Of a stretch of DNA of 64,000 bases, positions 25,191-33,320 are shown piece after piece. The notes beneath the pieces were generated by a model. That model ran no database searches and had not been told where the DNA came from. It saw only the letters and a list, made by a program, of their open reading frames with translations. The DNA is from Verrucomicrobiota bacterium (GTDB taxonomy: Bacteria > Verrucomicrobiota > Verrucomicrobiia > Limisphaerales > JAEYXS01), in assembly GCA_023431185.1 (NCBI GenBank), contig JAEYXS010000035.1, positions 21,731 to 85,730 of the forward strand, in the 5' to 3' direction. A program made the translations under genes and the position numbers. The stretch's first letter is position 1. The number at the start of each line of letters is the position of its first letter.

Positions 25191-26276
25191 TCACGTCGCC
25201 GGAATACTCTGCAACCGCTGGTAATTCTCCACGGCGGCGGCGGCGAGGAGGGAGAGGGATTCCACGGATTGCTGCAGGATGGGATCGAACGGCACCACCT
25301 TGCCTTCCAGATTCTGCGCGTTGATGAGCTGCAGCACACCGATGACTTCATGCTGCTCGTTGAGCAGCGGCGCAGTCAGGAAAGATTGGGAGCGGTAGCC
25401 CGTGCGTTGATCAAACTCGCGCGTCCCGCGAAAATCGAAGCCCTCCACATGATACGCATCCGCGATGTTCACGGACTTGCCAGTCAAGGCCACGTGACAG
25501 GCCACCTGATGGTGGTTCGGCTTGCCCGTCTCCGGATCATAGAGATTGAGCGGCGGAAACTTGATGGGGTTGCCCGTGCTGCCGCCCAAATTGATCTTCA
25601 GCGAATCATTCCGCACGAGGGCGAAGTTCAGGAACTTGTCCGCAAAGCGCAGATAGAGCGTGCCGGCATCCGCGCGGCAGATGGATTTGGCCTCGATGAG
25701 GATCTTCTCCAGCAGTTTGTCGTAATCCGGCTCGCGCATGAGGGCGAGACCGATGGGGATGACGACGTTCACGAGGCGGTCCGTGTGTTCCATCTCCGCC
25801 TGGAGCTGCAAAAGATGCTTGGCCTCCTGCTCGCGCAAGCGGCGATTCTCCAGGCAGGCATCAATACGCGCCCGGAGCAAAACAGGGTCGAACGGGCTGG
25901 AAAGGATGTCCGCCGCACCCAGCTCGATGCAAGTGGCGACCGACTCGGCCTCGTCCAGGCCCGAGATCATGATGACGGGGATATCCTTCGTCTCCGTATC
26001 ATCCTTCAACGTGCGGAGGACCTCCTCGCCCGTCATACCGGGCATCATGGTATCCAGCAGGATGAGGTCAAAGTGTTCCCGGTGAACGAGTTCCAGCGAT
26101 TTCGGACCATCCTCGACGGTCTCCACCTCGTAACCGTTATCCCGGAGACGCTGGGCCAGCCGCGAGCGGTTCAACTGGTTGTCATCGACAATCAGCAGAC
26201 GCCCGCCGAAGCGGGTGGCGGTCTTCCGCACGGGTTGACTGGCGGCAGAATTCATCGTTAACAGGGCCTTGGCCAT
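25191..26276 (-). CDS. Receiver-GAF response regulator
   Basis: 361 residues from the ATG at 26276 (ATG at 26339 is an alternative). The receiver domain occupies ~25-145 with DD (31-32) and phosphoacceptor Asp75 in LILLDTMMPG. The conserved lysine near the end is missing: the usual TKPF is SSPF here. A linker coiled coil (~145-175) leads to a GAF domain (~180-345) with the region NIADAYHVEGFDFRGTREFDQ, typical of cyclic-nucleotide or small-ligand GAF domains. There is no kinase, GGDEF or DNA-binding output, so it probably works by protein contact. Minus-strand gene divergent from a FecR-domain gene. Confidence 0.85.
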   Translation of the reverse strand: MAKALLTMNSAASQPVRKTATRFGGRLLIVDDNQLNRSRLAQRLRDNGYEVETVEDGPKSLELVHREHFDLILLDTMMPGMTGEEVLRTLKDDTETKDIPVIMISGLDEAESVATCIELGAADILSSPFDPVLLRARIDACLENRRLREQEAKHLLQLQAEMEHTDRLVNVVIPIGLALMREPDYDKLLEKILIEAKSICRADAGTLYLRFADKFLNFALVRNDSLKINLGGSTGNPIKFPPLNLYDPETGKPNHHQVACHVALTGKSVNIADAYHVEGFDFRGTREFDQRTGYRSQSFLTAPLLNEQHEVIGVLQLINAQNLEGKVVPFDPILQQSVESLSLLAAAAVENYQRLQSIPAT

Positions 26277-26493
26277 GGATATTGCCACAGTCCCCCGGAA
26301 AAAAGGGAGCAAAATCCGGTGGGTTCGCAAAAAAGACATGGCTTGGATTCTGCTGCCAGTCAGGGGAACCGATGGCTGGCGCTGAAAAATGTAACAAAGC
26401 AGGGCCTAATAAGCCATTGACGCTGGGTCCGGGACGGGGTAGTTATAGGAATCAAATAGGCAGGGAAACTTGTCTAAGTATCGGAGTCTCATT

Positions 26494-27261
26494 ATGAAAC
26501 CATTTTCGTTCCTCAAGATTTCGGCCAGTCTGGTGGCCTTCGCCGCTCTCTTGTCAGCCACTGTCGTGCAGGCCGCCAATCCCGGCGCTGCCGATCTGAC
26601 CCCCGGTGTGGCGAAGATCGTTGAGTTCAAGGGCACCGTGACCTTCGTGAAGGATGGCAAAACGCAGCCGTTGATGAAGGGTGACACCCTGGGTGAAAAA
26701 GACACCATCATCACCCAAGGCGTCGGCTCCGAGGTCAAACTGGATTTGGGCGATAACGGCGGTGAACTTAACGTCACGGCCGACACCACGGTGGTGATCG
26801 AGACGTTGAAGGTCAACAAGAACAAGGATGCCGAAACCAAGCTGGACCTGAAGAAGGGCGGCCTGATCGGCAACGTGAAGAAACTTTCCAAAGCTTCCAA
26901 TTTTGAAGTGAAGCACGCCGAAGGCGTCGCCGGTATCCGGGGCACGCTCTGGGCGGTTCTGCCCGGCCAAGGCGTCATCTGCCTCGAAGGTTCTGTGCTG
27001 GTGACGTTCGTGGTGAACGGGGTGGCGCTGCCGCCGATCACCCTCGGGCCCGGCCAGATGGTGAGCCCGCCGAGAAATGGCCAACCGCCCGTCGTTTTCG
27101 ATGTCCCTCCGGTCCTCCAAACCCTTGTGCGGCGGTACGTGACCTTGACTAACAATCAGGGTGATGGTCGCGGCGGTGGCCGCCGTGACGTCCGTGTCAT
27201 CGTGAGCGCCTTCGCCGGCCAGGAAGACCCGGGTCCGGGCAACGATAATCAAGATAACTAG
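26494..27261 (+). CDS. FecR-domain secreted protein
   Basis: 255 residues from the ATG at 26494, with GGAG seven bases upstream. A signal peptide (MKPFSFLKISASLVAFAALL, cleaved near VQAAN) is followed by a FecR-like domain: KIVEFKGTVTFVKDGK, then GDTLGEKDTIITQGVGSEVKL, and VKHAEGVAGIRGTLWAV. Such domains are beta-helical periplasmic sensors; here no sigma factor is nearby. It is followed by a CHASE2-cyclase gene, a known pairing of FecR and CHASE2 proteins in bacteria. The Gly-, Arg- and Asp-rich tail (from ~225) may be flexible. Confidence 0.85.
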   Translation: MKPFSFLKISASLVAFAALLSATVVQAANPGAADLTPGVAKIVEFKGTVTFVKDGKTQPLMKGDTLGEKDTIITQGVGSEVKLDLGDNGGELNVTADTTVVIETLKVNKNKDAETKLDLKKGGLIGNVKKLSKASNFEVKHAEGVAGIRGTLWAVLPGQGVICLEGSVLVTFVVNGVALPPITLGPGQMVSPPRNGQPPVVFDVPPVLQTLVRRYVTLTNNQGDGRGGGRRDVRVIVSAFAGQEDPGPGNDNQDN

Positions 27262-27282
27262 TAATCCTGGTTTTACTTTCGC

Positions 27283-27324
27283 AAAACCCCAGAGCGACCT
27301 TGAGTTGCTCTGGGGTTTTTGTTT
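27283..27324 (+). terminator. Intrinsic terminator just before the cyclase start
   Basis: AAAACCCCAGAGC pairs with GCTCTGGGGTTTTT around an eleven-base loop, with T-rich sequence after it. Its end lies 12 bases before the GTG start at 27337, so the cyclase needs either readthrough or a very short leader. Confidence 0.8.
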
Positions 27325-27336
27325 ACCTAGCCGCCA

Positions 27337-29529
27337 GTGAACACCCGAATCCAGAAGCATTTACCGTTGCTTATCGCGGCCGGGGTCATTCTCATCGTTT
27401 GCGGTCTCCGTATTTTTCAGCGGGAGTTGCCCGCCCTGCAACTCTTCGAGCGGATGGAATGGTGGACTTACGATTGGCGGGTGCAGAAATCCGCCCAATA
27501 CCCGACGACCACCGCCACCAATCTGGCCGCCGTTTTCATTGATGACCTGAGCCTGAGCGATGTGAATGAAGGCCTCGGATTCCGCTGGCCCTGGCCACGT
27601 CAGCTCTATGGCAAGGCGGTCCGGGAACTCACCGCCCAAGGGGCCAAGGCCATCGCCTTCGACGTGCTTTTCTCCGAGCTGCAAACCCCTTCGGAGGAAA
27701 CGAATGTGGAATTGCCCGACGGCAAGGCCATGGGGTCCGATGCCTTCTTTGCCCGGGAATTGCAGAGGTCGGGCCGCGTGATCCTGGCCTCCTTCGGCGA
27801 AACCTACACCAATGTCTGGCAGCCCATTCTTCCAAACGTCCTCTTCCAAACAAACGCCATGGCCATCAGCCATGCCACCAGCGATATCGACTCCGATGGT
27901 GTCTTGCGCCGGGCCAAGGCCTTTAAAGACAACCCGGAAGGCGGTCGCCTCTGGCACATGGGCATCCAGCTCGCCGCCAAGGAACTGGGCTTGGACCTGA
28001 CCCGGAGCATCGTGCAGGACGACCGCATCATCCTGCTGGGGGAAAAAGGCGTGCAACGCATCATCCCGCTGGATGACGAAGGTTTCTTCTACGTGAACTG
28101 GAACTTGCCTTGGAACGACACCGCCCGGCTGACCCAAGTATCCTTTCCCGTTATTTTGAATCTGGATTATCTAAGGCAAAGCGGCGACAAGGATGGATTC
28201 CAAACGTATCTGAAGGATTTTCGGGAAGGCAAGGAACTGCCCGGAGGCGACAACCCCTTCAAGGACAAGCTGGTCATCATCGGCTCCATCGGCGCGGGCA
28301 ACAACATCTCGGACATGGGGGCCACCTCGCTGGAAAAGCAGACCTATCTCGTCAGCAAACACTGGAACGTGGCCAACTCCGTCATCACGGGCGATTTCGT
28401 GCAACGCAGCGGGATCTGGCTGGAGCTCCTGCTTATCCTCTTGCTGGGCATCCTGAGCACCTGGTTCACTTTGCGGCTGCCACCGCCGTGGCCTTCCGTG
28501 ATGGTCGTGCTCGTCGGCGCGTGCTACGTGCTGGCCGCCTTCGGCCTCTATCTGGGCAACCGCTACTGGCTGCCCATCACCCTGCCGGTCCTCGGCGGCA
28601 ACTTCCTCACCCACGTCGCCTTGGTGACTTATCTCGTGGTGTTCGTGGAAGGGGAAAAGAAACGCGTGAAGGCCGTCTTCTCCAAGCTCGTCTCGCCGAA
28701 CGTGGTGAACGAGCTGCTGACCGCCGAGAAGCTGAACCTCTCCGGCAGCCGCCGTCACATCACCGTGTTTTTCTCCGATGTCCGCGGCTTCACCCAGATG
28801 ACGGATTCCAACCAGGCCAACGCGGAAAAGTTCATCCGGGACAACAAGCTCGAAGGCAAGGAGGCCGAAGCCTACTTCGACCAGTCCGCGCAAGAGACGC
28901 TGGCGACGGTGAATCTCTACCTCGCCACCATCGCCGACCAGATCAAGCTGCACAACGGCACGCTGGACAAATACATGGGCGATTGCGTGATGGCTTTCTG
29001 GGGCGCCCCGACGCCCAATGAAAAGCACGCTGTCTCCTGCGTGCATGCCGCCATCGATGCCCAGCGGGCCATGCACAAGCTGAACGTGGACCGGGCGGCA
29101 GAGAACAAAGTGCGCGAACGGGAAAACATCAACCGCGCGGCCGAAGGCAAGTATCCCCTGCCCATGCTGCCGCTGCTGTCGTTGGGCACGGGCATCAATA
29201 CCGGCATCTGCATCGTAGGCCTGATGGGTTCAGACCAGCACATCCTGAACTACACAGTCTTCGGCCGGGAAGTGAATCTGGCCAGCCGTCTGGAAGGCGT
29301 TTCCGGCCGCGGCCGCATCATCATCGGCGAATCCACCTACAAGGAGTTGCAGAAATACGAGCCCGCGCTGGCAGCCACCTGCACCAGCCTGCCCCCGGTC
29401 ATGGTCAAAGGCATCAAAGATCCCGTACCCATCTATGAGGTGCCGTGGCGCGAAAGCGATGCAGAAGCCGACCAGACGGTGATGCTGGCGAAGACTTCCG
29501 AAGACTTGAAGAAACCGCTGGAGACCTGA
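27337..29529 (+). CDS. CHASE2-domain class III adenylate cyclase
   Basis: 730 residues, GTG start at 27337. Residues ~8-26 form a transmembrane segment, ~35-355 the periplasmic CHASE2 sensor domain, then three hydrophobic segments (~365-445), and a class III cyclase domain from ~465. Cyclase features: metal-binding Asp481 in FFSDVRGFTQMTD, Lys545 and Asp549 in LDKYMGD, and YTVFGREVNLASRLEG near the end, with Thr at the position that selects adenine and the conserved Asn and Arg. It should make cyclic AMP in response to a periplasmic signal. The upstream FecR gene is a likely partner. There is no alternative start that keeps the first helix. Confidence 0.9.
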   Translation: MNTRIQKHLPLLIAAGVILIVCGLRIFQRELPALQLFERMEWWTYDWRVQKSAQYPTTTATNLAAVFIDDLSLSDVNEGLGFRWPWPRQLYGKAVRELTAQGAKAIAFDVLFSELQTPSEETNVELPDGKAMGSDAFFARELQRSGRVILASFGETYTNVWQPILPNVLFQTNAMAISHATSDIDSDGVLRRAKAFKDNPEGGRLWHMGIQLAAKELGLDLTRSIVQDDRIILLGEKGVQRIIPLDDEGFFYVNWNLPWNDTARLTQVSFPVILNLDYLRQSGDKDGFQTYLKDFREGKELPGGDNPFKDKLVIIGSIGAGNNISDMGATSLEKQTYLVSKHWNVANSVITGDFVQRSGIWLELLLILLLGILSTWFTLRLPPPWPSVMVVLVGACYVLAAFGLYLGNRYWLPITLPVLGGNFLTHVALVTYLVVFVEGEKKRVKAVFSKLVSPNVVNELLTAEKLNLSGSRRHITVFFSDVRGFTQMTDSNQANAEKFIRDNKLEGKEAEAYFDQSAQETLATVNLYLATIADQIKLHNGTLDKYMGDCVMAFWGAPTPNEKHAVSCVHAAIDAQRAMHKLNVDRAAENKVRERENINRAAEGKYPLPMLPLLSLGTGINTGICIVGLMGSDQHILNYTVFGREVNLASRLEGVSGRGRIIIGESTYKELQKYEPALAATCTSLPPVMVKGIKDPVPIYEVPWRESDAEADQTVMLAKTSEDLKKPLET

Positions 29530-29579
29530 CCAGCATAATATTTCTTCCCGTCTTAAGTTCACCTCTTTACGTTGTCCCC

Positions 29580-30068
29580 ATGCGCACCGTGGTTTATCCG
29601 GGCAGTTTTGACCCCTTCACGAATGGTCATCTGGATGTCGTCCAGCGGGCGGCGAAGCTCTTCGACCGCGTGATCGTGGCCGTCGCGGAGAATGAGGGGA
29701 AATCGCCGCTCTTCACCATGCAGGAGCGGGCGAACCTGGTGGCGGAAGCCACGAAAGACCTGCACAACGTGGAGGTGGATGCCTTCAGCGGATTGCTGGT
29801 GAACTACGTGGAACAGCGCCGGGCGGATGCGATCGTGCGCGGCTTGCGTGCCGTCTCCGACTTTGAATTCGAGTTCCAGCTCGCCCTCATGAACCGGAAC
29901 CTGAACGAACGGGTGGAAACCATCTTCATGATGCCGAAGGACACTTACACCTTCCTCAGTTCCAAGATCATCAAAGAAATTGCGCGGCTGGGCGGAGATA
30001 TCACCCCCTTCGTGCCGGTGGGGGTCAAAAAAGCCCTGCTGGAGAAGCTTGCAAATCCGGCGCATTGA
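29580..30068 (+). CDS. coaD: Phosphopantetheine adenylyltransferase
   Basis: 162 residues from the ATG at 29580; an in-frame extension to 29445 overlaps the cyclase gene and is not real. The nucleotidyltransferase motif PGSFDPFTNGHLDVV (7-21, with the His of TNGH) and the end motif LSSKIIKEIARLGGD match CoaD, which joins 4'-phosphopantetheine and ATP in coenzyme A synthesis. Length is normal. It heads a housekeeping run with DUF177, rpmF, plsX and fabH, a placement that links CoA and fatty acid synthesis. Confidence 0.95.
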   Translation: MRTVVYPGSFDPFTNGHLDVVQRAAKLFDRVIVAVAENEGKSPLFTMQERANLVAEATKDLHNVEVDAFSGLLVNYVEQRRADAIVRGLRAVSDFEFEFQLALMNRNLNERVETIFMMPKDTYTFLSSKIIKEIARLGGDITPFVPVGVKKALLEKLANPAH

Positions 30069-30082
30069 CGGACATTGGGGCC

Positions 30083-30571
30083 ATGGCGTTACTTGTAAAT
30101 CTGCGTCACTTGGAGGAAGACTCCCGGCAAGAGACTGGCGAATTGACCGGCGAAGAGCTCGGTTTAGCCAGCTTGGATGAGCTTATCCACACCCCGTTAC
30201 CGCTAAAGTATGATTTGGAGGTATCTTTACAGGATGATGCCATTTTGGTGCAAGGCAGCTTGGAAATGACCCTGAAGTGTGAATGTTCCCGCTGCCTGAA
30301 ACCGTTCGATTTTGAGATCATTGAAGAAGCCTGGGCCTGCCACCTGCCCTTAAGCGGGGAAGATGCCGTGCCCGTGGACAATGATTGCGTGGACTTGACT
30401 CCGGCTATCCGGGAACATATCCTGCTCGAATTGCCGCAACGTCCGGTGTGCGGAGACGACTGCAAAGGCTGGGTAAAACCAGCTGAAAAGCCGTCTTCAC
30501 GCAAGCAGGCGGAAGCAACGGAAGAGGCTCCGTCGCCGTGGGCGGCATTGGATAAACTGAAACTGGATTAA
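30083..30571 (+). CDS. DUF177 (YceD) family protein
   Basis: 162 residues from the ATG at 30083; an in-frame TTG at 30065 overlaps the coaD stop. The central motif CECSRCLKPF and CGDDCKGW are typical of the DUF177/YceD family, whose gene normally sits just before rpmF, as here. It is probably a ribosome or 23S rRNA-linked assembly factor, the role proposed for YceD. The N-terminus is acidic, the C-terminal ~25 residues look disordered (Glu, Pro and Ala-rich). Confidence 0.9.
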   Translation: MALLVNLRHLEEDSRQETGELTGEELGLASLDELIHTPLPLKYDLEVSLQDDAILVQGSLEMTLKCECSRCLKPFDFEIIEEAWACHLPLSGEDAVPVDNDCVDLTPAIREHILLELPQRPVCGDDCKGWVKPAEKPSSRKQAEATEEAPSPWAALDKLKLD

Positions 30572-30581
30572 GGATAATTTT

Positions 30582-30770
30582 ATGGGCGTACCTAAACGTA
30601 AGCCATCGAAGAGCCGTCAGCGCATGCGCCGGGCTTACAACAGTGTTTTGACTCTGCCGCAACTGTCCACCTGCCCGCAATGCGGCGCCCCGGCGGTACC
30701 CCACCGGGTCTGCCCGAGCTGCGGCACCTACAAAGGCCGTCAGGTCATCACAGTTGAAGCCTTAGGCTAA
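30582..30770 (+). CDS. rpmF: 50S ribosomal protein L32
   Basis: 62 residues. Basic N-terminus MGVPKRKPSKSRQRMRR and a four-cysteine zinc site (CPQCGAP, then CPSCGTY) match ribosomal protein L32. Length is normal, and its position between a DUF177 gene and plsX is classic. Strong match. The ATG at 30582 is preceded by AAGGAT at a usable distance. Confidence 0.97.
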   Translation: MGVPKRKPSKSRQRMRRAYNSVLTLPQLSTCPQCGAPAVPHRVCPSCGTYKGRQVITVEALG

Positions 30771-30783
30771 GCTTTCCGAAGCC

Positions 30784-30817
30784 GGGCGCGGCGGGTGTTT
30801 CACCTTCCGCGCCCTTT
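30784..30817 (+). terminator. Hairpin with short T-run between rpmF and plsX
   Basis: GGGCGCGG pairs with CCGCGCCC, with an inner GGTG/CACC stem and a TTT tail, ending seven bases before the plsX start. The short T-run suggests a partial terminator or attenuator rather than a full stop. Confidence 0.5.
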
Positions 30818-30823
30818 CCATCT

Positions 30824-31855
30824 ATGCGCATTGCGGTGGATGTGATGGGGGCGGACCACGGCAGCGAGGTCATCCTTGCCGGCGTGAAGCTGGCGCTCGA
30901 CGCCTACCCCCACATTCACGAACTCATCGTCGTAGGGAACGAGACCGAAATCAAACGCGGTCTCGAACGCATCGCTTTGCACGATTCCCGCCTGCGCATC
31001 CAGCATGCCAGCGAAGTCCTCACCATGCAGGACAAACCGCTGGAAGCCATCCGCAAGAAGAAGGATTCGTCCATGCTGCGGGCCATCGAACTCGTGCAGG
31101 ACGGTAAGGCGGATGCCATCATCTCCACCGGCAACACCGGTGCATTGGTGGCCGGCTCGCTCAAGTTGCGCCGCCTGGAGAATGTCGAACGCCCCGTCCT
31201 CGCCGCCCGCATGCCCTCACGCACGGGTGACTTTGTGCTGATCGATGCTGGAGCCAACCCGACCTGCGAACCGGATTATCTCATGCAGTTCGCCGTGATG
31301 GGTGACATCTATGCGCGCGAGATCCTCGGGAAGAAGAATCCGCGCATCGGCATCCTGAGCAACGGCTCAGAAGAGACCAAGGGCACGGACCTGACCCGTG
31401 AAGCCCACCGTCTGTGCTCGCAACTCGATTTCAATTACATCGGTTACGTGGAAGGTTTCGATCTTTTCGATGACGCCGTGGACGTGGTGGTCACGGATGG
31501 TTTCACCGGCAATATCGTCTTGAAGACATCGGAAGGGCTTGGCTACGCCATGATGAGTTTGCTAAAGTCCGAGCTTACCGCCAATCCGATCAATAAAATG
31601 GGTGCCTTCATCGCCAGAGGCGCGTTCCGCAACATCAAGAGCCGGCTCGACCCGGAAGTCTATGGTGGCGCCATTCTCCTTGGTTTGAACGGCAACGTGA
31701 TCAAAGCCCACGGTTCCGCCCGTGAAAAGGCCATCATGAATGCCATCCGCGTGGCCGGTGAAGCCGTGCAGCATCACCTGAATGAGTTGATCGTGAAAGA
31801 GATCAACCACGCGAGCGCCAAGCTCGTCCCCGCAACTGATTTACCCGCCAAATGA
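30824..31855 (+). CDS. plsX: Phosphate acyltransferase
   Basis: 343 residues. Opening MRIAVDVMGADHGSE, then ISTGNTGAL and the GANPTCEPDYL region match PlsX, which converts acyl-ACP to acyl-phosphate for phospholipid synthesis. Length is normal. The stop overlaps the next start (ATGA at 31852), so translation with fabH is coupled. A peripheral membrane enzyme in other bacteria. Confidence 0.95.
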   Translation: MRIAVDVMGADHGSEVILAGVKLALDAYPHIHELIVVGNETEIKRGLERIALHDSRLRIQHASEVLTMQDKPLEAIRKKKDSSMLRAIELVQDGKADAIISTGNTGALVAGSLKLRRLENVERPVLAARMPSRTGDFVLIDAGANPTCEPDYLMQFAVMGDIYAREILGKKNPRIGILSNGSEETKGTDLTREAHRLCSQLDFNYIGYVEGFDLFDDAVDVVVTDGFTGNIVLKTSEGLGYAMMSLLKSELTANPINKMGAFIARGAFRNIKSRLDPEVYGGAILLGLNGNVIKAHGSAREKAIMNAIRVAGEAVQHHLNELIVKEINHASAKLVPATDLPAK

Positions 31856-32889
31856 GCAACACCACTTCCCGCAAGTTGAAGAACCCGCGTGCCGCACATG
31901 ATTTTCAGGGCCGTACCTGCTCCATCAGCGCCGTGGGGTCCTATGTGCCGGAAAAGGTCGTGACCAATGCCGACCTCGAAAAGATGGTCGAAACCACGGA
32001 CGAATGGATCACCACCCGCACCGGCATCAAGGAACGCCGCATGGCCGCCGAGGATGAATACACCTCGGACATCGCCACCAAGGCCGCCCTCAAAGCCATG
32101 GAACGCGCCGGGGTGACCGCCGACCAGATTGATCTCATCATCGTCGCCACCATCACGCCGGACATGCCCTTCCCCGCCACCGCCTGCCTCGTGCAGAGCA
32201 AGCTCGGGGCGAAGAAAGCTGCGGCTTTTGATCTGGAAGCCGCCTGCTCGGGCTTCATTTACGCCCTGGAAGTCGGCCAGCAATTCATCATGTCCCGCAC
32301 GTATGATACCGTGCTGGTCATCGGCGCTGAAAAACTCTCCTCCATCATCGACTGGTCGGACCGCAACACCTGCGTGCTTTTTGGCGATGGTGCCGGTGCC
32401 GTCATCCTGCAAAACCGCCCCAACTCACACGGTCTCTTGACCGCTTGCATGGGCGCGGATGGCAACAAAGCCATGCTCCTCTCCATGCCCGGCGGCGGCA
32501 GCCGCAATCCGGCCACGCAGAAATCGCTGGATGCCCGCCTGCATTACCTCCGCATGGACGGCAAGGAAACTTTCAAGAATGCCGTGAACGCCATGTACAC
32601 GGCTTCACAGGAAGCCCTGAAACGCTGCGAACTGGATATCTCCCAGATCAAGTGCATCATCCCACACCAGGCGAACCAGCGCATCATTGATGCCGTGGGT
32701 GACCGCTTGGGTGCCCAACCGGAGCAGCTTTTCGTCAATCTGCACAAATACGGCAACACCTCGGCCGCTTCGGTGGCCATCGCCCTGGATGAAGCCGTCA
32801 GCCAAGGCCGCGTCCAACGCGGCGACCTCGTGCTGCTACTGGCGTTCGGGGCCGGGTTGACTTGGGGGGCCGCCGTCATCGAGTGGTGA
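31852..32889 (+). CDS. fabH: Beta-ketoacyl-ACP synthase III
   Basis: 345 residues. The catalytic triad is visible: Cys132 in DLEAACSGF, His272 in CIIPHQANQ and Asn302 in KYGNTSAAS. FabH starts fatty acid synthesis by condensing acetyl-CoA (or a branched starter) with malonyl-ACP. The protein has about 20 extra residues at the N-terminus compared with the E. coli enzyme. A shorter start inside may be used, but the ATG at 31852 overlaps the plsX stop, which supports coupling. Confidence 0.93.
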   Translation: MSNTTSRKLKNPRAAHDFQGRTCSISAVGSYVPEKVVTNADLEKMVETTDEWITTRTGIKERRMAAEDEYTSDIATKAALKAMERAGVTADQIDLIIVATITPDMPFPATACLVQSKLGAKKAAAFDLEAACSGFIYALEVGQQFIMSRTYDTVLVIGAEKLSSIIDWSDRNTCVLFGDGAGAVILQNRPNSHGLLTACMGADGNKAMLLSMPGGGSRNPATQKSLDARLHYLRMDGKETFKNAVNAMYTASQEALKRCELDISQIKCIIPHQANQRIIDAVGDRLGAQPEQLFVNLHKYGNTSAASVAIALDEAVSQGRVQRGDLVLLLAFGAGLTWGAAVIEW

Positions 32890-32902
32890 TGGTAACTGCC
32901 AA

Positions 32903-32930
32903 TTGACGCCACCCCGCGATGTGGTAAATT
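32903..32930 (+). promoter_or_regulatory. Possible sigma-70 promoter for the PilZ-like gene
   Basis: TTGACG, a 16-base spacer and TAAATT. The expected start of transcription (~32937) would lie only about three bases before the ATG at 32940, so the mRNA could be leaderless. Two motifs alone are weak evidence. Confidence 0.4.
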
Positions 32931-32939
32931 TGTATTGCG

Positions 32940-33251
32940 ATGAGCACGAGCAAACTTGATACCTCTGGCGTTTTTGACGCCAAAAACCAGTCCGCCGAAG
33001 TCCACCTCTCGCTCTCGTCCAACGCGATCAAGTTCCGCAAGAACGGCATTGAATTTCTCAGCAGCAAACCGGTCCCGGTCTGGTCGGAGATGACCGTAGA
33101 CATCCAGACGCCAGAAGCCAAGAAGGTCAGCGGCTCCGGCGTGGTGGTCGCCTGTGACGGCTGCCGTCAGAGCGGCTATGTGGTCTCGTTCATCTTCATG
33201 AACCTTTCCCGCCAAGCCGAGCAGCGGTTGAGTGCCCTCTCCGTGGCCTAA
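32940..33251 (+). CDS. PilZ-like small protein
   Basis: 103 residues. The stretch NGIEFLSSKPVPVWSEMTVDI and the final SGYVVSFIFMNLSRQAEQRL resemble PilZ-type beta-barrels common in verrucomicrobia. The RxxxR motif that binds cyclic di-GMP in canonical PilZ is not visible, so c-di-GMP binding is doubtful. A CDGC pair is present mid-protein. Placement before a PilT-type ATPase would suit a pilus or motility role, but this is weak. Confidence 0.5.
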   Translation: MSTSKLDTSGVFDAKNQSAEVHLSLSSNAIKFRKNGIEFLSSKPVPVWSEMTVDIQTPEAKKVSGSGVVVACDGCRQSGYVVSFIFMNLSRQAEQRLSALSVA

Positions 33252-33320
33252 GCGGAAATTTTGCCTTTGGTCGCTTCTCTGGACTAGACGGGACACAGGC
33301 TTCTGCGTATTCGTGGAGCC

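Noticed and set aside
27454..29529. A later start for the cyclase, avoiding the terminator
   Set aside because: The first downstream ATG (27454) would remove the N-terminal transmembrane helix that CHASE2 proteins need, so the GTG at 27337 is kept.
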